Of a stretch of 64,000 bases of DNA, positions 53,301-62,120 are shown piece by piece. Every line of letters begins with the position of its first letter. The stretch's first letter is position 1. Position numbers and translations under genes: made by a program. The notes below the pieces were generated by a model. It did no database searches. It saw only the letters and a list, made by a program, of their open reading frames with translations, and was not told the DNA's origin. This DNA comes from Flavilitoribacter nigricans DSM 23189 = NBRC 102662 (GTDB lineage Bacteria; Bacteroidota; Bacteroidia; Chitinophagales; Saprospiraceae), in contig NZ_PDUD01000023.1 in NCBI RefSeq assembly GCF_002646595.1, positions 1 through 64,000 on the forward strand, in the 5' to 3' direction.

Positions 53301-56174
53301 ACGGACGGCCGGCTGGAACCGGATGTAGTAGCCGGACAGGATCAGATCCTGGATTGCGGTATCGGGACCGTTACGCTTTCTTCTTTGAGTAATAACCCGG
53401 ATCTGCAGGTAAGTTACGAATGGTACGATCAGAACAACCAGTTGCTGGGTACCGGTGAGACTTACGAAGCGGATCAGCTGGGTAGCTATATTCTGCTGGT
53501 GCGGGATAACGAAACGAACTGTAGCAGTACAGACACCGTAAGGGTGTTGCCGGATGCCAATTATCCGGATGTACTGATCGATCCCGCCTTACCGATCACC
53601 TGTATACGCGACAGCGTAATGATCTCCGCGACGGTTGGTCCGGATACGATAGATTATACCTTTACCTGGACGGCTTCCATGGGTGGGCAGCTGGTACCCA
53701 ATAGCGATACCAGCCTGAACCCGATCGCACTCAGCCCGGGTACCTATACATTGGCCGTCACCAATACCGCTACCGGCTGTATTGCCGAAGTGGATGTGGT
53801 GGTGAGTGAAGATATGACACCTCCGACGGCCATGGCCGGAGAGGATCAGCTGATCACCTGTGAAACGAGTTCCGTATCCCTGTCGGGCGCCGGTTCCGAT
53901 ACCGGTGACGGATTTGCTTACATCTGGACGAACATGGAGGGCGATACAGTCGCTACTACCCTAATGGCCGAAGTGAGCTCCCCGGGTACTTATACCCTGG
54001 AAGTGACCAACCTGGAAAATGGTTGTACCGCAACCGATGAGGTGGCGGTTACCCTGGACGGCAATGTGCCGCAGGTGAGCATTACGGGGGCCCAGGACAT
54101 TACCTGTGAGGTGACCAGCGTCAGCCTGAGTGGAAATATTACGCCGGCCGGTCCGGCCTACCAGTACCAGTGGTTCCAGGTTGTCGGCGGAGATGCCTTC
54201 ACGCCGGTGGGCGACGGAACGCCTAACCTGACCGTAACCCAGCCGGGAGTTTACGTGCTGGAAGCGAGAAACCCAGCCGACGGTTGTACCGGAAGCAACC
54301 AGGTGACCATCAACCTGAACAACGAAGCTCCGATCGCCGATGCCGGTGAGGCTTCCCAGATGATCACCTGTGATTCGCCGACACTGACGCTGAGTTCAAC
54401 GGGCTCTTCCGAAGGAGAGACCTTCACCTACGAATGGTTCCTGCTGGATGGCCCGTCCGTGGGCACCGGCGCTACCCTCGACGTTACCGAGCCGGGTACT
54501 TACACCCTGATGGTAACGAACACCGAGACCGGATGTACGGCTACTACCGATGTAGAAGTGGTAGACGGCCTGCAATTGCCGGCGATCAGCTTCAGCAATC
54601 CTGAACCCGCTCTGGACTGTATCAATACTTCCATCGAAGTAGAAGGTCTGGTGGACGGTGCAACGGATCTGAGCGTGACCTGGAAAGGTGTGGACGGCGG
54701 AATGCCGAGCCCCACCGATGCTTTGCTGACTACTTTCAGCCAGGCGGGTACTTACCGACTGGTTGTTGAAAATAACCTGACCGGTTGTGTCGATTCACTG
54801 GAACTGACCGTAGTTGATAATTCCGGTAATCCTCCGGTGGTTTCAATCGCCGAACCGATCCCATTCACCTGTACGACGCCGACCATCAACCTGGACGCCA
54901 GCGCAACGGGTGCCGCCAGTGACTTCAGTTCCATTAGCTGGGTATCCACCGACGGTAATACTGTAACGCCCGCGACCGGATCCCTGACGGTTTCCGTTGA
55001 CGGACCGGGTACTTATGAACTGACGGTAGTGGATGCCAATACCGGTTGTGCGGGAACCAGTATGGTGACCGTGGTACCGGATAACGATACGCCCGTAGCG
55101 GCTGCCGGTGCAGACCTGGGCATTGAATGTAACGAGACGGGAGTTTTGGATGCACTTTCCAGCAGCCAGGGCGCTCAGTTCTCCTACGAGTGGGTAAACC
55201 TGGAAGGCGGCGCGGTGCCGATGCCATCCGACGACCTGGAAGCTTCCGTAACCGAACCGGCCAGCTACCTGCTGGTCGTGACCAACACGGACAACGGTTG
55301 TGTGGATACGGATACGGTGACGGTAAGCCGGATATTCCCGGATGCGGCTGCAGCCGGTACGGATATTTCACTTTGCCAGGATGAGACCACGGCTTCCCTG
55401 AGCGCTAACCTGCCAACGGGTACCACCGGTATGTGGACCAGCGGCGGCGGTGCGTCCGTAGGCTCAACAACCGATCCGGCTACCGGTGTGAGCGGACTGC
55501 AGAGTGGTGCCAACGTATTTACCTGGACCCTTTCTGCCCCCGGCTGTGAGAATTACAGTCAGGATCAGGTGACCGTTTACATCGAAACGGCTCCAACGGC
55601 AGTGGAAGACCTGCTACGTGTGGACGCTGATGACCGGAGTGTCGATATCAATGTGGCCCAGAATGACGTACTGACCAATGTGGATGAATACAGCGTTACG
55701 CTGCTGGACGCTCCGGAATTCGGTACCATTGACAGTTTCAGCAATGGCCGGGTATACTACAGCGTTCCGCGCGGTTTCGTCGGTATCACTCAGGTTACCT
55801 ACGAGATCTGTAATCTGGATTGTGACGATCTGTGTGCGACGGGTACGCTGCGCATTGAAGTTACCGACCCGGATTACGAGCCGACCATCATGAACACCAT
55901 CACTCCGAACGGAGACGGCATGAACGACAATCTGGTATTCGACGTACTGCTGTTCACTCCGGCGGAAGAATTTCCGGATAACGAGATCATCATCTTTAAC
56001 CGTTGGGGAGACATCATATTCCAGCAGCGTCCTTACAACAACGACTGGAATGGCTTCAACAACAATGGCGATCGCCTGCCCCAGGGTACTTATTATTACA
56101 TTCTGCGTCTGAACCTCGCCGACGGGGTCATCATTCGCGGGGATGTAACCATCCTGGATAACGGAGAGCGATAA
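50304..56174 (+). CDS. Giant T9SS type B surface protein: five cohesin-like modules, ten Ig/PKD-like repeats
   Basis: 1956 residues from ATG 50304 (signal peptide MKRLLIIMMLGFSAFVASAQ; an ATG 15 codons upstream is less likely). Approximate layout from this start: five cohesin-like modules at 20-180, 185-330, 335-470, 472-612 and 614-750, each with a Cys in the first strand (ICVPI, LVCVNF, NFCVDF, TACVAV) and another in FEVCY-type strands; an SprB-like repeat (ITPASCPGACDGSVEI) about 757-835; ten Ig/PKD-like repeats of 80-88 residues with paired cysteines (for example LITCET and NGCTATD) from about 837 to 1680; then a cadherin-like region and a gliding-motility C-terminal domain (ITPNGDGMND ... 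FNRWGD ... LPQGTYYYIL) in the last 90 residues. Probably a surface adhesin exported with the upstream PorP/SprF. No enzyme domain seen. Confidence 0.9.
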   Translation: MKRLLIIMMLGFSAFVASAQPEIYMEDNTVDPGEEICVPIRGRFFTDIVTIQFSVNFDTEQLQFNSVGNFGIPSMSNANFDLTQSDNGIITFSWRDSRTCEDSNGGNPMFTIDNNEVLFEMCFTAKESAGYGDVTEIHITDNPLPIVVERLGSFSSTFGCNNLGFLDEDKDGVEPGIISISVRPVQVNISEEVGNAGDLVCVNFAASGFDNLQSMQFNVVWDSTVMELESIIPNGDIPNNGLSNFGSGGNIRANRLTYNWLYTIPDQPGVTLPDGTQLFQVCYRLLDNSCEKNSTVSIVSYPTLGIEVTNEEVAGFNIFFESDDGIVEVNDCDPEGIQVTVDCGDPVNLNDEICVPIRAGDNYNRVSSLEFILKWNSSILEFKQVNPVAPFWTNADFDAANAANGFLGVAWENSPTPPQDLDPGDIIFEVCYDVVGLGGNSPINVSTPWRGRSGNGPNIGVNPTNCEVDINQPDGVAISIGEGSAGPGDNFCVDFNVSGFQDITSLQFSLAYDPGLFQFTGLQNINIPGANSSNFNSSGAGSGSLFFDWESATPQNLADQTSAFQLCFTPLGDPGDCTALEGVNLPVQMQATTASSGDENIGLTIAAGELCTLFPDGFGLNIAEAEGDWLDTACVAVSVVEFDNITEANFCISWDPSSLEYTGINFSGAWTGLTDANIDASSANVGLLCIDWSGSELAIPDDTDIFDLCFKMIGDALECYDISMLESPAPTVTTANGPGSIVPQNGSLCVNDKFYIIDTLITPASCPGACDGSVEITVIGGQGQLGTIWFTEPNNQFNPSSAQNLCPGPLTFRISDGNSPSLVEEFTIEIPLADGVPEANAGEDLLLGCDPQSVLLSGTGSEGDFSYEWFRINSTGQEVSIGTNRSVVEFVPGTKIFRVTNNQTGCSSSDTTFVTAPEVPLANAGQDFEFTCAEGGFQLNGSGSDSGDNITYTWISMNNGKITEGQQTLINPQIEAPGSYILRVAYEDTGCFDADTVRVTDGRLEPDVVAGQDQILDCGIGTVTLSSLSNNPDLQVSYEWYDQNNQLLGTGETYEADQLGSYILLVRDNETNCSSTDTVRVLPDANYPDVLIDPALPITCIRDSVMISATVGPDTIDYTFTWTASMGGQLVPNSDTSLNPIALSPGTYTLAVTNTATGCIAEVDVVVSEDMTPPTAMAGEDQLITCETSSVSLSGAGSDTGDGFAYIWTNMEGDTVATTLMAEVSSPGTYTLEVTNLENGCTATDEVAVTLDGNVPQVSITGAQDITCEVTSVSLSGNITPAGPAYQYQWFQVVGGDAFTPVGDGTPNLTVTQPGVYVLEARNPADGCTGSNQVTINLNNEAPIADAGEASQMITCDSPTLTLSSTGSSEGETFTYEWFLLDGPSVGTGATLDVTEPGTYTLMVTNTETGCTATTDVEVVDGLQLPAISFSNPEPALDCINTSIEVEGLVDGATDLSVTWKGVDGGMPSPTDALLTTFSQAGTYRLVVENNLTGCVDSLELTVVDNSGNPPVVSIAEPIPFTCTTPTINLDASATGAASDFSSISWVSTDGNTVTPATGSLTVSVDGPGTYELTVVDANTGCAGTSMVTVVPDNDTPVAAAGADLGIECNETGVLDALSSSQGAQFSYEWVNLEGGAVPMPSDDLEASVTEPASYLLVVTNTDNGCVDTDTVTVSRIFPDAAAAGTDISLCQDETTASLSANLPTGTTGMWTSGGGASVGSTTDPATGVSGLQSGANVFTWTLSAPGCENYSQDQVTVYIETAPTAVEDLLRVDADDRSVDINVAQNDVLTNVDEYSVTLLDAPEFGTIDSFSNGRVYYSVPRGFVGITQVTYEICNLDCDDLCATGTLRIEVTDPDYEPTIMNTITPNGDGMNDNLVFDVLLFTPAEEFPDNEIIIFNRWGDIIFQQRPYNNDWNGFNNNGDRLPQGTYYYILRLNLADGVIIRGDVTILDNGER

Positions 56175-56213
56175 AAGCAAAGGCAACTGCCTTTCTGCCC
56201 TTTCAAAGGGGCA

Positions 56214-56252
56214 AATGGCTGAATGGGACCTAAACCATTCAGCCATTTTTTT
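56214..56252 (+). terminator. Strong terminator after the giant surface protein
   Basis: AATGGCTGAATGG (56214-56226) and CCATTCAGCCATT (56235-56247) form a perfect 13-bp stem with an 8-base loop, followed by TTTTT (56248-56252). Located 40 bases after the stop. Confidence 0.8.
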
Positions 56253-56341
56253 ATAGGGTAACCTGGTAAGGATGAGCGATGGCAATCATAATGTGTCTTT
56301 AGGCACAAACTGGAGGTAGCAAAATGGCCATTTCCTGGCTT

Positions 56342-56443
56342 AGCGTGCCGTAGGTATGCCATGTAAAACCATATTGCGTACCTACGGCACGCTGAACCTC
56401 CCGGATTATTGGACGGGCTACCTATATCTCGTCCCTACGGGAC
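56342..56443. repeat. REP-like palindromic element
   Basis: AGCGTGCCGTAGGTA (56342-56356) and TACCTACGGCACGCT (56379-56393) form a perfect 15-bp inverted repeat with a 22-base loop; a smaller GTCCC-TAC-GGGAC palindrome follows at 56431-56443. I recall similar CGTGCCGTAGGTACG and CGTCCCTACGGGAC units as common in Bacteroidota genomes, which fits a repetitive extragenic palindrome mobilised by a RAYT enzyme. Only one copy lies in this window. Confidence 0.6.
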
Positions 56444-56543
56444 TTTTGCCTCCTGATTCGCATGACCGGCAGAAGCGATAAGTATTGGTCGATAACTCAG
56501 AGCGGCCCGGAAATAAAGCGATCTTGGTACATGTACATACGCC

Positions 56544-56580
56544 AAAAAAAAAACGGATGCTCCCGTTAAGGAACATCCGC
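56544..56580 (-). terminator. Terminator of dnaK
   Basis: On the reverse strand CGGATGTTCC pairs with GGAGCATCCG (one mismatch) across a short loop, followed by ten T (A-run at 56544-56553 on the forward strand). Lies about 40 bases after the dnaK stop. Confidence 0.75.
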
Positions 56581-56618
56581 TTTTATAGTTTATGTCGATT
56601 TGTGAATCCGACCGAAGC

Positions 56619-58550
56619 TTACTTCTTGTCGTCCACTTCTTCGTATTCAACGTCGGTTACGTCTTCCGCATTGGTGCTGGTATTGCCACCGCCGGCGTTA
56701 GTGTCCGGTCCGGCACCTGCACCGGCATCAGCAGTTGCACCGGCATCCTGAGTTGCCTGGTACATTTCCTGACTGGCAGCCTGCCAGGCCGCGTTCAGGG
56801 TTTCGGTTGCTTTATCGATGCGGTCGAGGTCCTGTGACTTGTGTGCTTCTTTCAAATCGGCAACGGCAGATTCGATAGCACCTTTTTTATCCTCCGGCAA
56901 TTTCTCACCGAATTCTTTCAATTGTTTTTCCGTCTGGAAGATCAGGGAGTCAGCCGTGTTGATCTTTTCGGCACGCTCGCGGGCCTTGCGATCTTCATCC
57001 GCGTTGGCGGAGGCTTCTGCTTTCATCTTTTCGATCTCCTCTTTGGACAGGCCGGTAGAGGCTTCAATACGGATCTTTTGTTCTTTACCGGTACCTTTAT
57101 CCTTAGCGGATACGTTCAGGATACCGTTGGCGTCCATATCGAAGGAAACTTCTACCTGGGGTACACCGCGCGGTGCGGGTGGAATGCCATCCAGAATGAA
57201 GCGACCTACCGTCCGGTTGTCTTTCGCCATCGGACGCTCACCCTGCAGAATGTGAATTTCTACAGAAGGCTGGTTGTCCGCAGCGGTAGAGTATACTTTC
57301 GACTTCTTGGTCGGGATCGTTGAGTTGGATTCGATCACTACGTCGTATACACCACCCATGGTTTCGATACCCATGGAAAGCGGCGTAACGTCCAGCAGCA
57401 GTACATCCTGTACATCACCACTCAGTACACCACCCTGGATCGCAGCACCAACGGCCACCACTTCGTCGGGGTTAACCCCTTTGTTCGGCTTTTTACCGAA
57501 GAAGTCTTCAACAGCCTGCTGGATGCGTGGGATACGGGTAGAACCACCTACCAGGATCACCTCGTCGATCTCCTCTTTGGACAGACCGGCGTCTTTCAGT
57601 GCGTCTCTACAAGGACCCAGCGTTCTTTGTACCAGGTTATCGGCCAGTTGCTCGAATTTTGCGCGGGACAGCTTCAGCACCAGGTGCTTGGGCACTCCGT
57701 CTACCGCCGTGATGTACGGCAGGTTGATCTCGGTTTCCGTAGAAGCGGAAAGCTCGATCTTGGCTTTCTCAGCGGCGTCTTTCAGGCGCTGCAGGGCCAT
57801 CGGGTCTTTACGCAGGTCAATACCTTCCTGTTCTTTGAAAGAATCAGCCAGCCAGTTGATGATCACCCGGTCAAAGTCATCACCACCCAGGTGCGTATCA
57901 CCGTTAGTGGATTTTACTTCAAATACACCGTCGCCAAGGTCGAGGATGGAAATATCGAAAGTACCACCACCAAGGTCAAATACGGCAATGGTCATTTCTT
58001 TATTCCGCTTGTCCAGACCGTAAGACAGTGCGGCCGCAGTCGGCTCGTTGATGATCCGCTTGATGGTCAGTCCGGCAATCTCACCGGCTTCTTTGGTAGC
58101 CTGACGCTGGGAGTCATTGAAATAAGCCGGAACGGTTACTACCGCTTCGTTCACTTCGTGACCCAGAAAGTCTTCCGCTACTTTTTTCATCTTTTGCAGT
58201 ACCATCGCAGAGATCTCCTGCGGAGTATAGAGACGTCCGTCGATATCTACGCGGACGGTATCATTTTCTCCTTTTACAACTTTATAGGATACGTTGTCTA
58301 CCTCGTCCTTCACCTCGCTGTAGCGCTGTCCCATAAAACGTTTGATGGAAGAAATGGTCCGTTTGGGGTTTGTAATAGCCTGGCGCTTGGCGGGATCGCC
58401 AATTTTTCTTTCACCATTATCCATAAATGCCACTACAGACGGGGTGGTTCTTCTACCTTCATCGTTCGGGATCACTACGGGTTCGTTACCCTCCATTACA
58501 GCTACACAGGAGTTGGTCGTACCCAAGTCTATTCCGATTATTTTACCCAT
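56619..58550 (-). CDS. dnaK: Chaperone DnaK (Hsp70)
   Basis: 643 residues, standard length. ATPase domain with [13 protein letters not shown] and ADNQPSV-type motifs, [22 protein letters not shown], the linker [15 protein letters not shown] and the substrate domain with [16 protein letters not shown]. The C-terminal tail is Ala/Gly/Asp-rich and ends in EEVDDKK. It stands alone: no dnaJ or grpE is adjacent. Its promoter is of the sigma-54 type, unusual for this gene, and no CIRCE (HrcA) element was recognised upstream. Confidence 0.97.
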   Translation of the reverse strand: MGKIIGIDLGTTNSCVAVMEGNEPVVIPNDEGRRTTPSVVAFMDNGERKIGDPAKRQAITNPKRTISSIKRFMGQRYSEVKDEVDNVSYKVVKGENDTVRVDIDGRLYTPQEISAMVLQKMKKVAEDFLGHEVNEAVVTVPAYFNDSQRQATKEAGEIAGLTIKRIINEPTAAALSYGLDKRNKEMTIAVFDLGGGTFDISILDLGDGVFEVKSTNGDTHLGGDDFDRVIINWLADSFKEQEGIDLRKDPMALQRLKDAAEKAKIELSASTETEINLPYITAVDGVPKHLVLKLSRAKFEQLADNLVQRTLGPCRDALKDAGLSKEEIDEVILVGGSTRIPRIQQAVEDFFGKKPNKGVNPDEVVAVGAAIQGGVLSGDVQDVLLLDVTPLSMGIETMGGVYDVVIESNSTIPTKKSKVYSTAADNQPSVEIHILQGERPMAKDNRTVGRFILDGIPPAPRGVPQVEVSFDMDANGILNVSAKDKGTGKEQKIRIEASTGLSKEEIEKMKAEASANADEDRKARERAEKINTADSLIFQTEKQLKEFGEKLPEDKKGAIESAVADLKEAHKSQDLDRIDKATETLNAAWQAASQEMYQATQDAGATADAGAGAGPDTNAGGGNTSTNAEDVTDVEYEEVDDKK

Positions 58551-58597
58551 GTTATATACGTTTAGAGTTTTTTGTCTTTGGTTTACGTCACTTCTAT

Positions 58598-58613
58598 TGC
58601 AAGCCTTGTGCCA
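58598..58613 (-). promoter_or_regulatory. Sigma-54 type -24/-12 promoter of dnaK
   Basis: The reverse strand reads TGGCAC, five bases, TTGCA, preceded by T: a full match to the TTGGCAC-N5-TTGCW consensus, with the invariant GG and GC ten bases apart. The predicted transcription start is near 58587, giving a leader of about 37 nt to the ATG at 58550. No TANNTTTG box is found in the same spacer. Confidence 0.75.
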
Positions 58614-58699
58614 ATGTGGAAAAGGCCCATTCCGGGTGACAAATTGCCATTTGTTTGAAAATAACGTGACAGAAGGAAAGCTTGTTCGCTGGAAGAAAT

Positions 58700-58724
58700 T
58701 GGCAGACTGACATAGTGGCAGACT
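58700..58724 (-). promoter_or_regulatory. Tandem upstream boxes, candidate enhancer of dnaK
   Basis: AGTCTGCCA occurs twice on the reverse strand (TGGCAGACT at 58700-58708 and 58716-58724 on the forward strand), 16 bases apart, about 115-135 bases upstream of the predicted dnaK start. Upstream tandem sites at this distance are typical for activators of sigma-54 polymerase. It overlaps the space before the next gene's 3' end but not the gene. Confidence 0.5.
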
Positions 58725-58771
58725 CCCTTCCGTGAGGAGCGGCAGGCACTGGATGTAGTGATAAAATTAAC

Positions 58772-59113
58772 TCACCGGCTCAGGTCAAAATTGATGGTTT
58801 GTTTCCGGAGACCGATGTACCGGTCGTGGTAAAACCGGGAGTTCCATTTGCGGGCGGTATCGATCTGAATATAGGCGCTCCGGGGGAGGTCAATTGAAAA
58901 ATATCCGGCCCGGTCGGTCGTCAGCGTATAGTGTTCCGCCGGCATAAAACTATCGTAATCGCCACCTTCGTAATAATAATTGGTCAGATAGAGGTGCAGG
59001 CCCGCTACCGGTTCTCCGGCATCGGTTACGCGACCGGTAATACGAACATCCAGCGTATCCTCGTTACAGGCGAGGAGAAGGAATAGAAAAGCAATCCATT
59101 TTAATCGCTTCAT
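58772..59113 (-). CDS. Small lipoprotein with transthyretin-like domain
   Basis: 113 residues. Lipoprotein signal with FLLLACNED (Cys16), then a carboxypeptidase-regulatory/transthyretin-like beta-sandwich: VRITGRVTDAGEPVAGLHLYL and TDRAGYFSIDLP. These domains bind or stabilise partners at the cell surface. It is directly upstream-adjacent (same strand, no gap) to the end of the transporter gene at 59114, so it is likely its operon partner. Confidence 0.75.
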   Translation of the reverse strand: MKRLKWIAFLFLLLACNEDTLDVRITGRVTDAGEPVAGLHLYLTNYYYEGGDYDSFMPAEHYTLTTDRAGYFSIDLPRSAYIQIDTARKWNSRFYHDRYIGLRKQTINFDLSR

Positions 59114-60466
59114 TCAGGAAAAGACTTTGATCAGTCCGTAGATCCCGACCCCCACGATCGTCAGAATACTGACCCACAAAAGGATATCGTAAGTAATGTT
59201 GGGACGGAAATCCGGATGGAGTCGTTTGTAGCGGAAGTGCAGACTGGCCGCAACGACAATAAACAGCAGGAAGGAACCCGCTATCCCCCCGGAAATGACC
59301 ATCAGTACCGGCAACTGGATGAACAGAAAAAGCAGCGCCCATAGAAATGGGATCACCCAGGCCAGGATGGCGATCGCCTTTTTCCGCACCGCCAGATTGT
59401 AAAAGTCGATGAGCCCGATCTGCCCGAAAATATCCGCCCACTGGCGGGTCCAGGCGGCGAGGGCGGCAAACAGGGTGGAGAACAGTACCACAAAGGCGCC
59501 CAGCAAAAATGCCGGTTTAGCCTGCGGACCGATGGATTCGGTATACATCATCGACAGGGATTCGACCATCTGGTAGCCTTCCGGTACAGTGCCCTGAGCG
59601 TGCAGCACCGCCGCCCCGAGTAGATAAAAAGCCGCTGTGACCACAGTGTAGACGATCATAGCCAGGAGTGCATCCAGGTACATCACCCGGATCCAGCCGC
59701 GGGCCCTGGCTTTCCAGGCCTCCGAATCGTCCCGTGGGCCGGTATGGGCTGCATAACCTTTCTCCAGGCACCAGTAATTATAGTGGATGATCTCATCTCC
59801 ACCAACACCGGTAATCCCAAAAGCACCAAAGGCAATGGCGACGGCTTCCGGCGGTAACTGAAAGCTCAGACCGGAAGTAATATCCGACCACTCCATGGCG
59901 TAGGGCGTATACCCCAGAAAATACAGCGAGGAAAAGGTGAACAGCGTAAAAAAACCGATCATTCCCAGCGAGAACTTTTCGATAAAGCGGTAATAGCCGC
60001 GAAAGATGAGCAGGGCTACCGCCGTGGCGGTCAGCAGCGCCCAAATGGGCATGCCGATCTGCGGGAAAGTCATGTTGAGAATGATCGCGACGCCACCGAT
60101 GATACCGCCCACCTGGAGCAGTTTGATAAACATGAACAGGAAGATCAGCCATACCGTCCAGCGGGCCCGGCCCAGTTTCGGGCCCGGGAGCTGATTGAAT
60201 GCCTTCATGGAAGTTTCGCCGGTGAGGATGGTGTGCTTACCAAATTCAACCTGTACGGCCACCTTCACCAGGCAACTGATAATGATCACCCAGAAAGTAA
60301 TGAACCCGGCCCGGGCACCCAGCGTAGTAGTTGCGATCAGTTCCCCGGAACCGACGATAGAGGCGGAAAGGATAAAACCGGGGCCCAGATGTTTGAGCTT
60401 TTCCGAAAAACTGGTGGGCGGCTCCAGGATCTTGGCCGTGGTCAGAACGTAAGGGTCAGTGTTCAT
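59114..60466 (-). CDS. NRAMP-related transporter with altered metal site
   Basis: 450 residues, eleven or so membrane helices. The N-terminal GPGFILSASIVGSGELIAT region aligns with the first helix of NRAMP (SLC11) transporters, whose metal-binding DPGN is here GSGE. The second site, normally MPH in helix six, is GVGGDEIIHY. Both changes remove standard Mn/Fe ligands, so it may move another cation or a small molecule; NRAMP-related magnesium transporters have comparable changes. The family is clear from the overall layout and the AARAGFITFW, GEFGKHTILTGE-like segments. Substrate open. Confidence 0.8.
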   Translation of the reverse strand: MNTDPYVLTTAKILEPPTSFSEKLKHLGPGFILSASIVGSGELIATTTLGARAGFITFWVIIISCLVKVAVQVEFGKHTILTGETSMKAFNQLPGPKLGRARWTVWLIFLFMFIKLLQVGGIIGGVAIILNMTFPQIGMPIWALLTATAVALLIFRGYYRFIEKFSLGMIGFFTLFTFSSLYFLGYTPYAMEWSDITSGLSFQLPPEAVAIAFGAFGITGVGGDEIIHYNYWCLEKGYAAHTGPRDDSEAWKARARGWIRVMYLDALLAMIVYTVVTAAFYLLGAAVLHAQGTVPEGYQMVESLSMMYTESIGPQAKPAFLLGAFVVLFSTLFAALAAWTRQWADIFGQIGLIDFYNLAVRKKAIAILAWVIPFLWALLFLFIQLPVLMVISGGIAGSFLLFIVVAASLHFRYKRLHPDFRPNITYDILLWVSILTIVGVGIYGLIKVFS

Positions 60467-60524
60467 TGTTGCATTTTACGGTGCTCGCCGGGGGGAGCGC
60501 AGGTGTTGCACTCCCCCTAACGGT

Positions 60525-61736
60525 CTAATAATAACGGCCGATCATCTTATGGTCGACGATGGTGCGCTTCAGTTCCAGAAAGTCCACTTCGCCCTGATGG
60601 GCCCAGACGACCTCGCCACCGGGTTCCACGAGCAGGGTGTAGGGAAGTGCTCCGTTCCAATCCGGATCGATAGCCTCGATGAGCGCATATTTATCATCCT
60701 GATCAAAGATATAATTGGTGACGGCGGAATTTTTACTTTCCAGAAACTTCAGGGCTTTTTCCTGCTGCGTGGGTTTATCGGCCGATAAGGAGACGAATTC
60801 AAAATCGCGGGCCCCGTACATCCGCTGCAGTACGATGAACTCCGGATATTCGATGATGCAGGGACCGCACCAGGTGGCCCAGACGTTGATCAGGCGCAAT
60901 TTATCCGAGTCTTCATTTTTAACGAGGGCCTTGATGCCGTCTTCGCTGATGGGGGAGAGGCTGACGGGTTTTTCGGCCCATTCTTTCTCTATTTTTTTCC
61001 GGTAAGCCGTTTTCCAGCCCCATTTGGTGGAACAGCCGAAGGTTTTGGTGGTCTGCACTTCTGGGGTCCGGCCGGCCAGCAGGGCGTCGATCGCAGCGCG
61101 CAGATCTTCGGAATTGGCGGAGCCCGGTTTCTCCGAATCGTCCAGTCGCCCAATGTACTGCAGGCTGCGTTCCTGGTCGAAAACGTAAACATGCGGCGTG
61201 GCCACGGGCCCGTACTTCAAGGATGCTTCTTCGGTATCGCCGTCGTAGAGATACGGAAAGTTGAAATCCATATCGTCGGCCCGGATCACCATGGCGTCGA
61301 ATTCGTCGTCCAGGTCCGTGTAACCCAGTTCCTCGTAGAGTACACCGTTCGGGCTGTTGGGCGAGATCGCGACTACCTGAACGCCTTTATCCTGATAGTC
61401 CGAGGTGACCTGCTTGATGCGTTCCTCGTAGGCCTGGGCAGTGGGACAGTGGTTGCAGGTAAAAACGATCACCAGTACTTTGGCATCAGCAAAATCGCTG
61501 AGGCTATAGAATTTGCCGTCGACGTTGGGCAAATTGAAATCCGGCGCTTTGGCCCCGATCGGCAGGGTAGTGACTTCCTGTTCGGCTATGGGTTGCGGAT
61601 TGGCAACGAAGGTTGCCGCCGGTTCGGTAGCGGGAGTATCCGCCTGTTGGTTATCCGCGGCGGGATCGGATTGACAGGCCTGACACAGGAGCAGAAGTGT
61701 GGCCGTCAGCATAATGGCTTGCAGTAGGTTTTTCAT
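60525..61736 (-). CDS. Lipoprotein with two tandem thioredoxin-like domains
   Basis: 403 residues from ATG 61736 (the frame continues upstream but without family features). A lipoprotein-like signal ends at CQACQS. Domain one (about 60-200) is AhpC/TSA-like with a CNHC motif (FTCNHCPTA) and PHVYVFD; domain two (about 250-400) is TlpA/ResA-like with WCGPC. Both active-site pairs are complete, which is unusual for one chain. Probably an outer-envelope disulfide reductase or thiol relay. A spacer of about 50 residues separates the domains (KTFGCSTKWGWK contains a further Cys). Confidence 0.85.
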   Translation of the reverse strand: MKNLLQAIMLTATLLLLCQACQSDPAADNQQADTPATEPAATFVANPQPIAEQEVTTLPIGAKAPDFNLPNVDGKFYSLSDFADAKVLVIVFTCNHCPTAQAYEERIKQVTSDYQDKGVQVVAISPNSPNGVLYEELGYTDLDDEFDAMVIRADDMDFNFPYLYDGDTEEASLKYGPVATPHVYVFDQERSLQYIGRLDDSEKPGSANSEDLRAAIDALLAGRTPEVQTTKTFGCSTKWGWKTAYRKKIEKEWAEKPVSLSPISEDGIKALVKNEDSDKLRLINVWATWCGPCIIEYPEFIVLQRMYGARDFEFVSLSADKPTQQEKALKFLESKNSAVTNYIFDQDDKYALIEAIDPDWNGALPYTLLVEPGGEVVWAHQGEVDFLELKRTIVDHKMIGRYY

Positions 61737-62120
61737 TTCGTTCGTGTTTTGACGGGCGCAATGGATTGCACCTGAGTATGAAGATAGTAAATACTTTGGG
61801 AAAGGATGAAATGCGGGCCGGCTATTCGGCCGGTACAGGAACGATCCCGGCCGTAGTTTGCCGAAGGATTGCTTGGTGTGCTCCTGTTCATTATCTTCGT
61901 CACAAAAGGATGGTATCCCCGGCCGGAAGGATCTTTCTGTTCCTGGTAAAAACATCTGCCATCGTCCAGGTATTACTGGGCTGATTTAGAGGGTATCCGT
62001 CACCCCAAGACCGCGATGCTTACCCAAAACCGGTAGCTGCATACTTATTTCATCCCCTTCCTCTGCCGAGTGAAAAGCCATAAAAGTGAAAATAGAAGAC
62101 TAACCAATTAAGAAGAAAAA
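61737..62120. other. Spacer before the sialic-acid cluster
   Basis: 384 bases between divergent genes. G/C-rich with no credible frame; no exact TANNTTTG is found. A CCGGCCG-type run and short palindromes (GGCCGGCTATTCGGCC near 61820) are the only structure seen. Confidence 0.4.
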
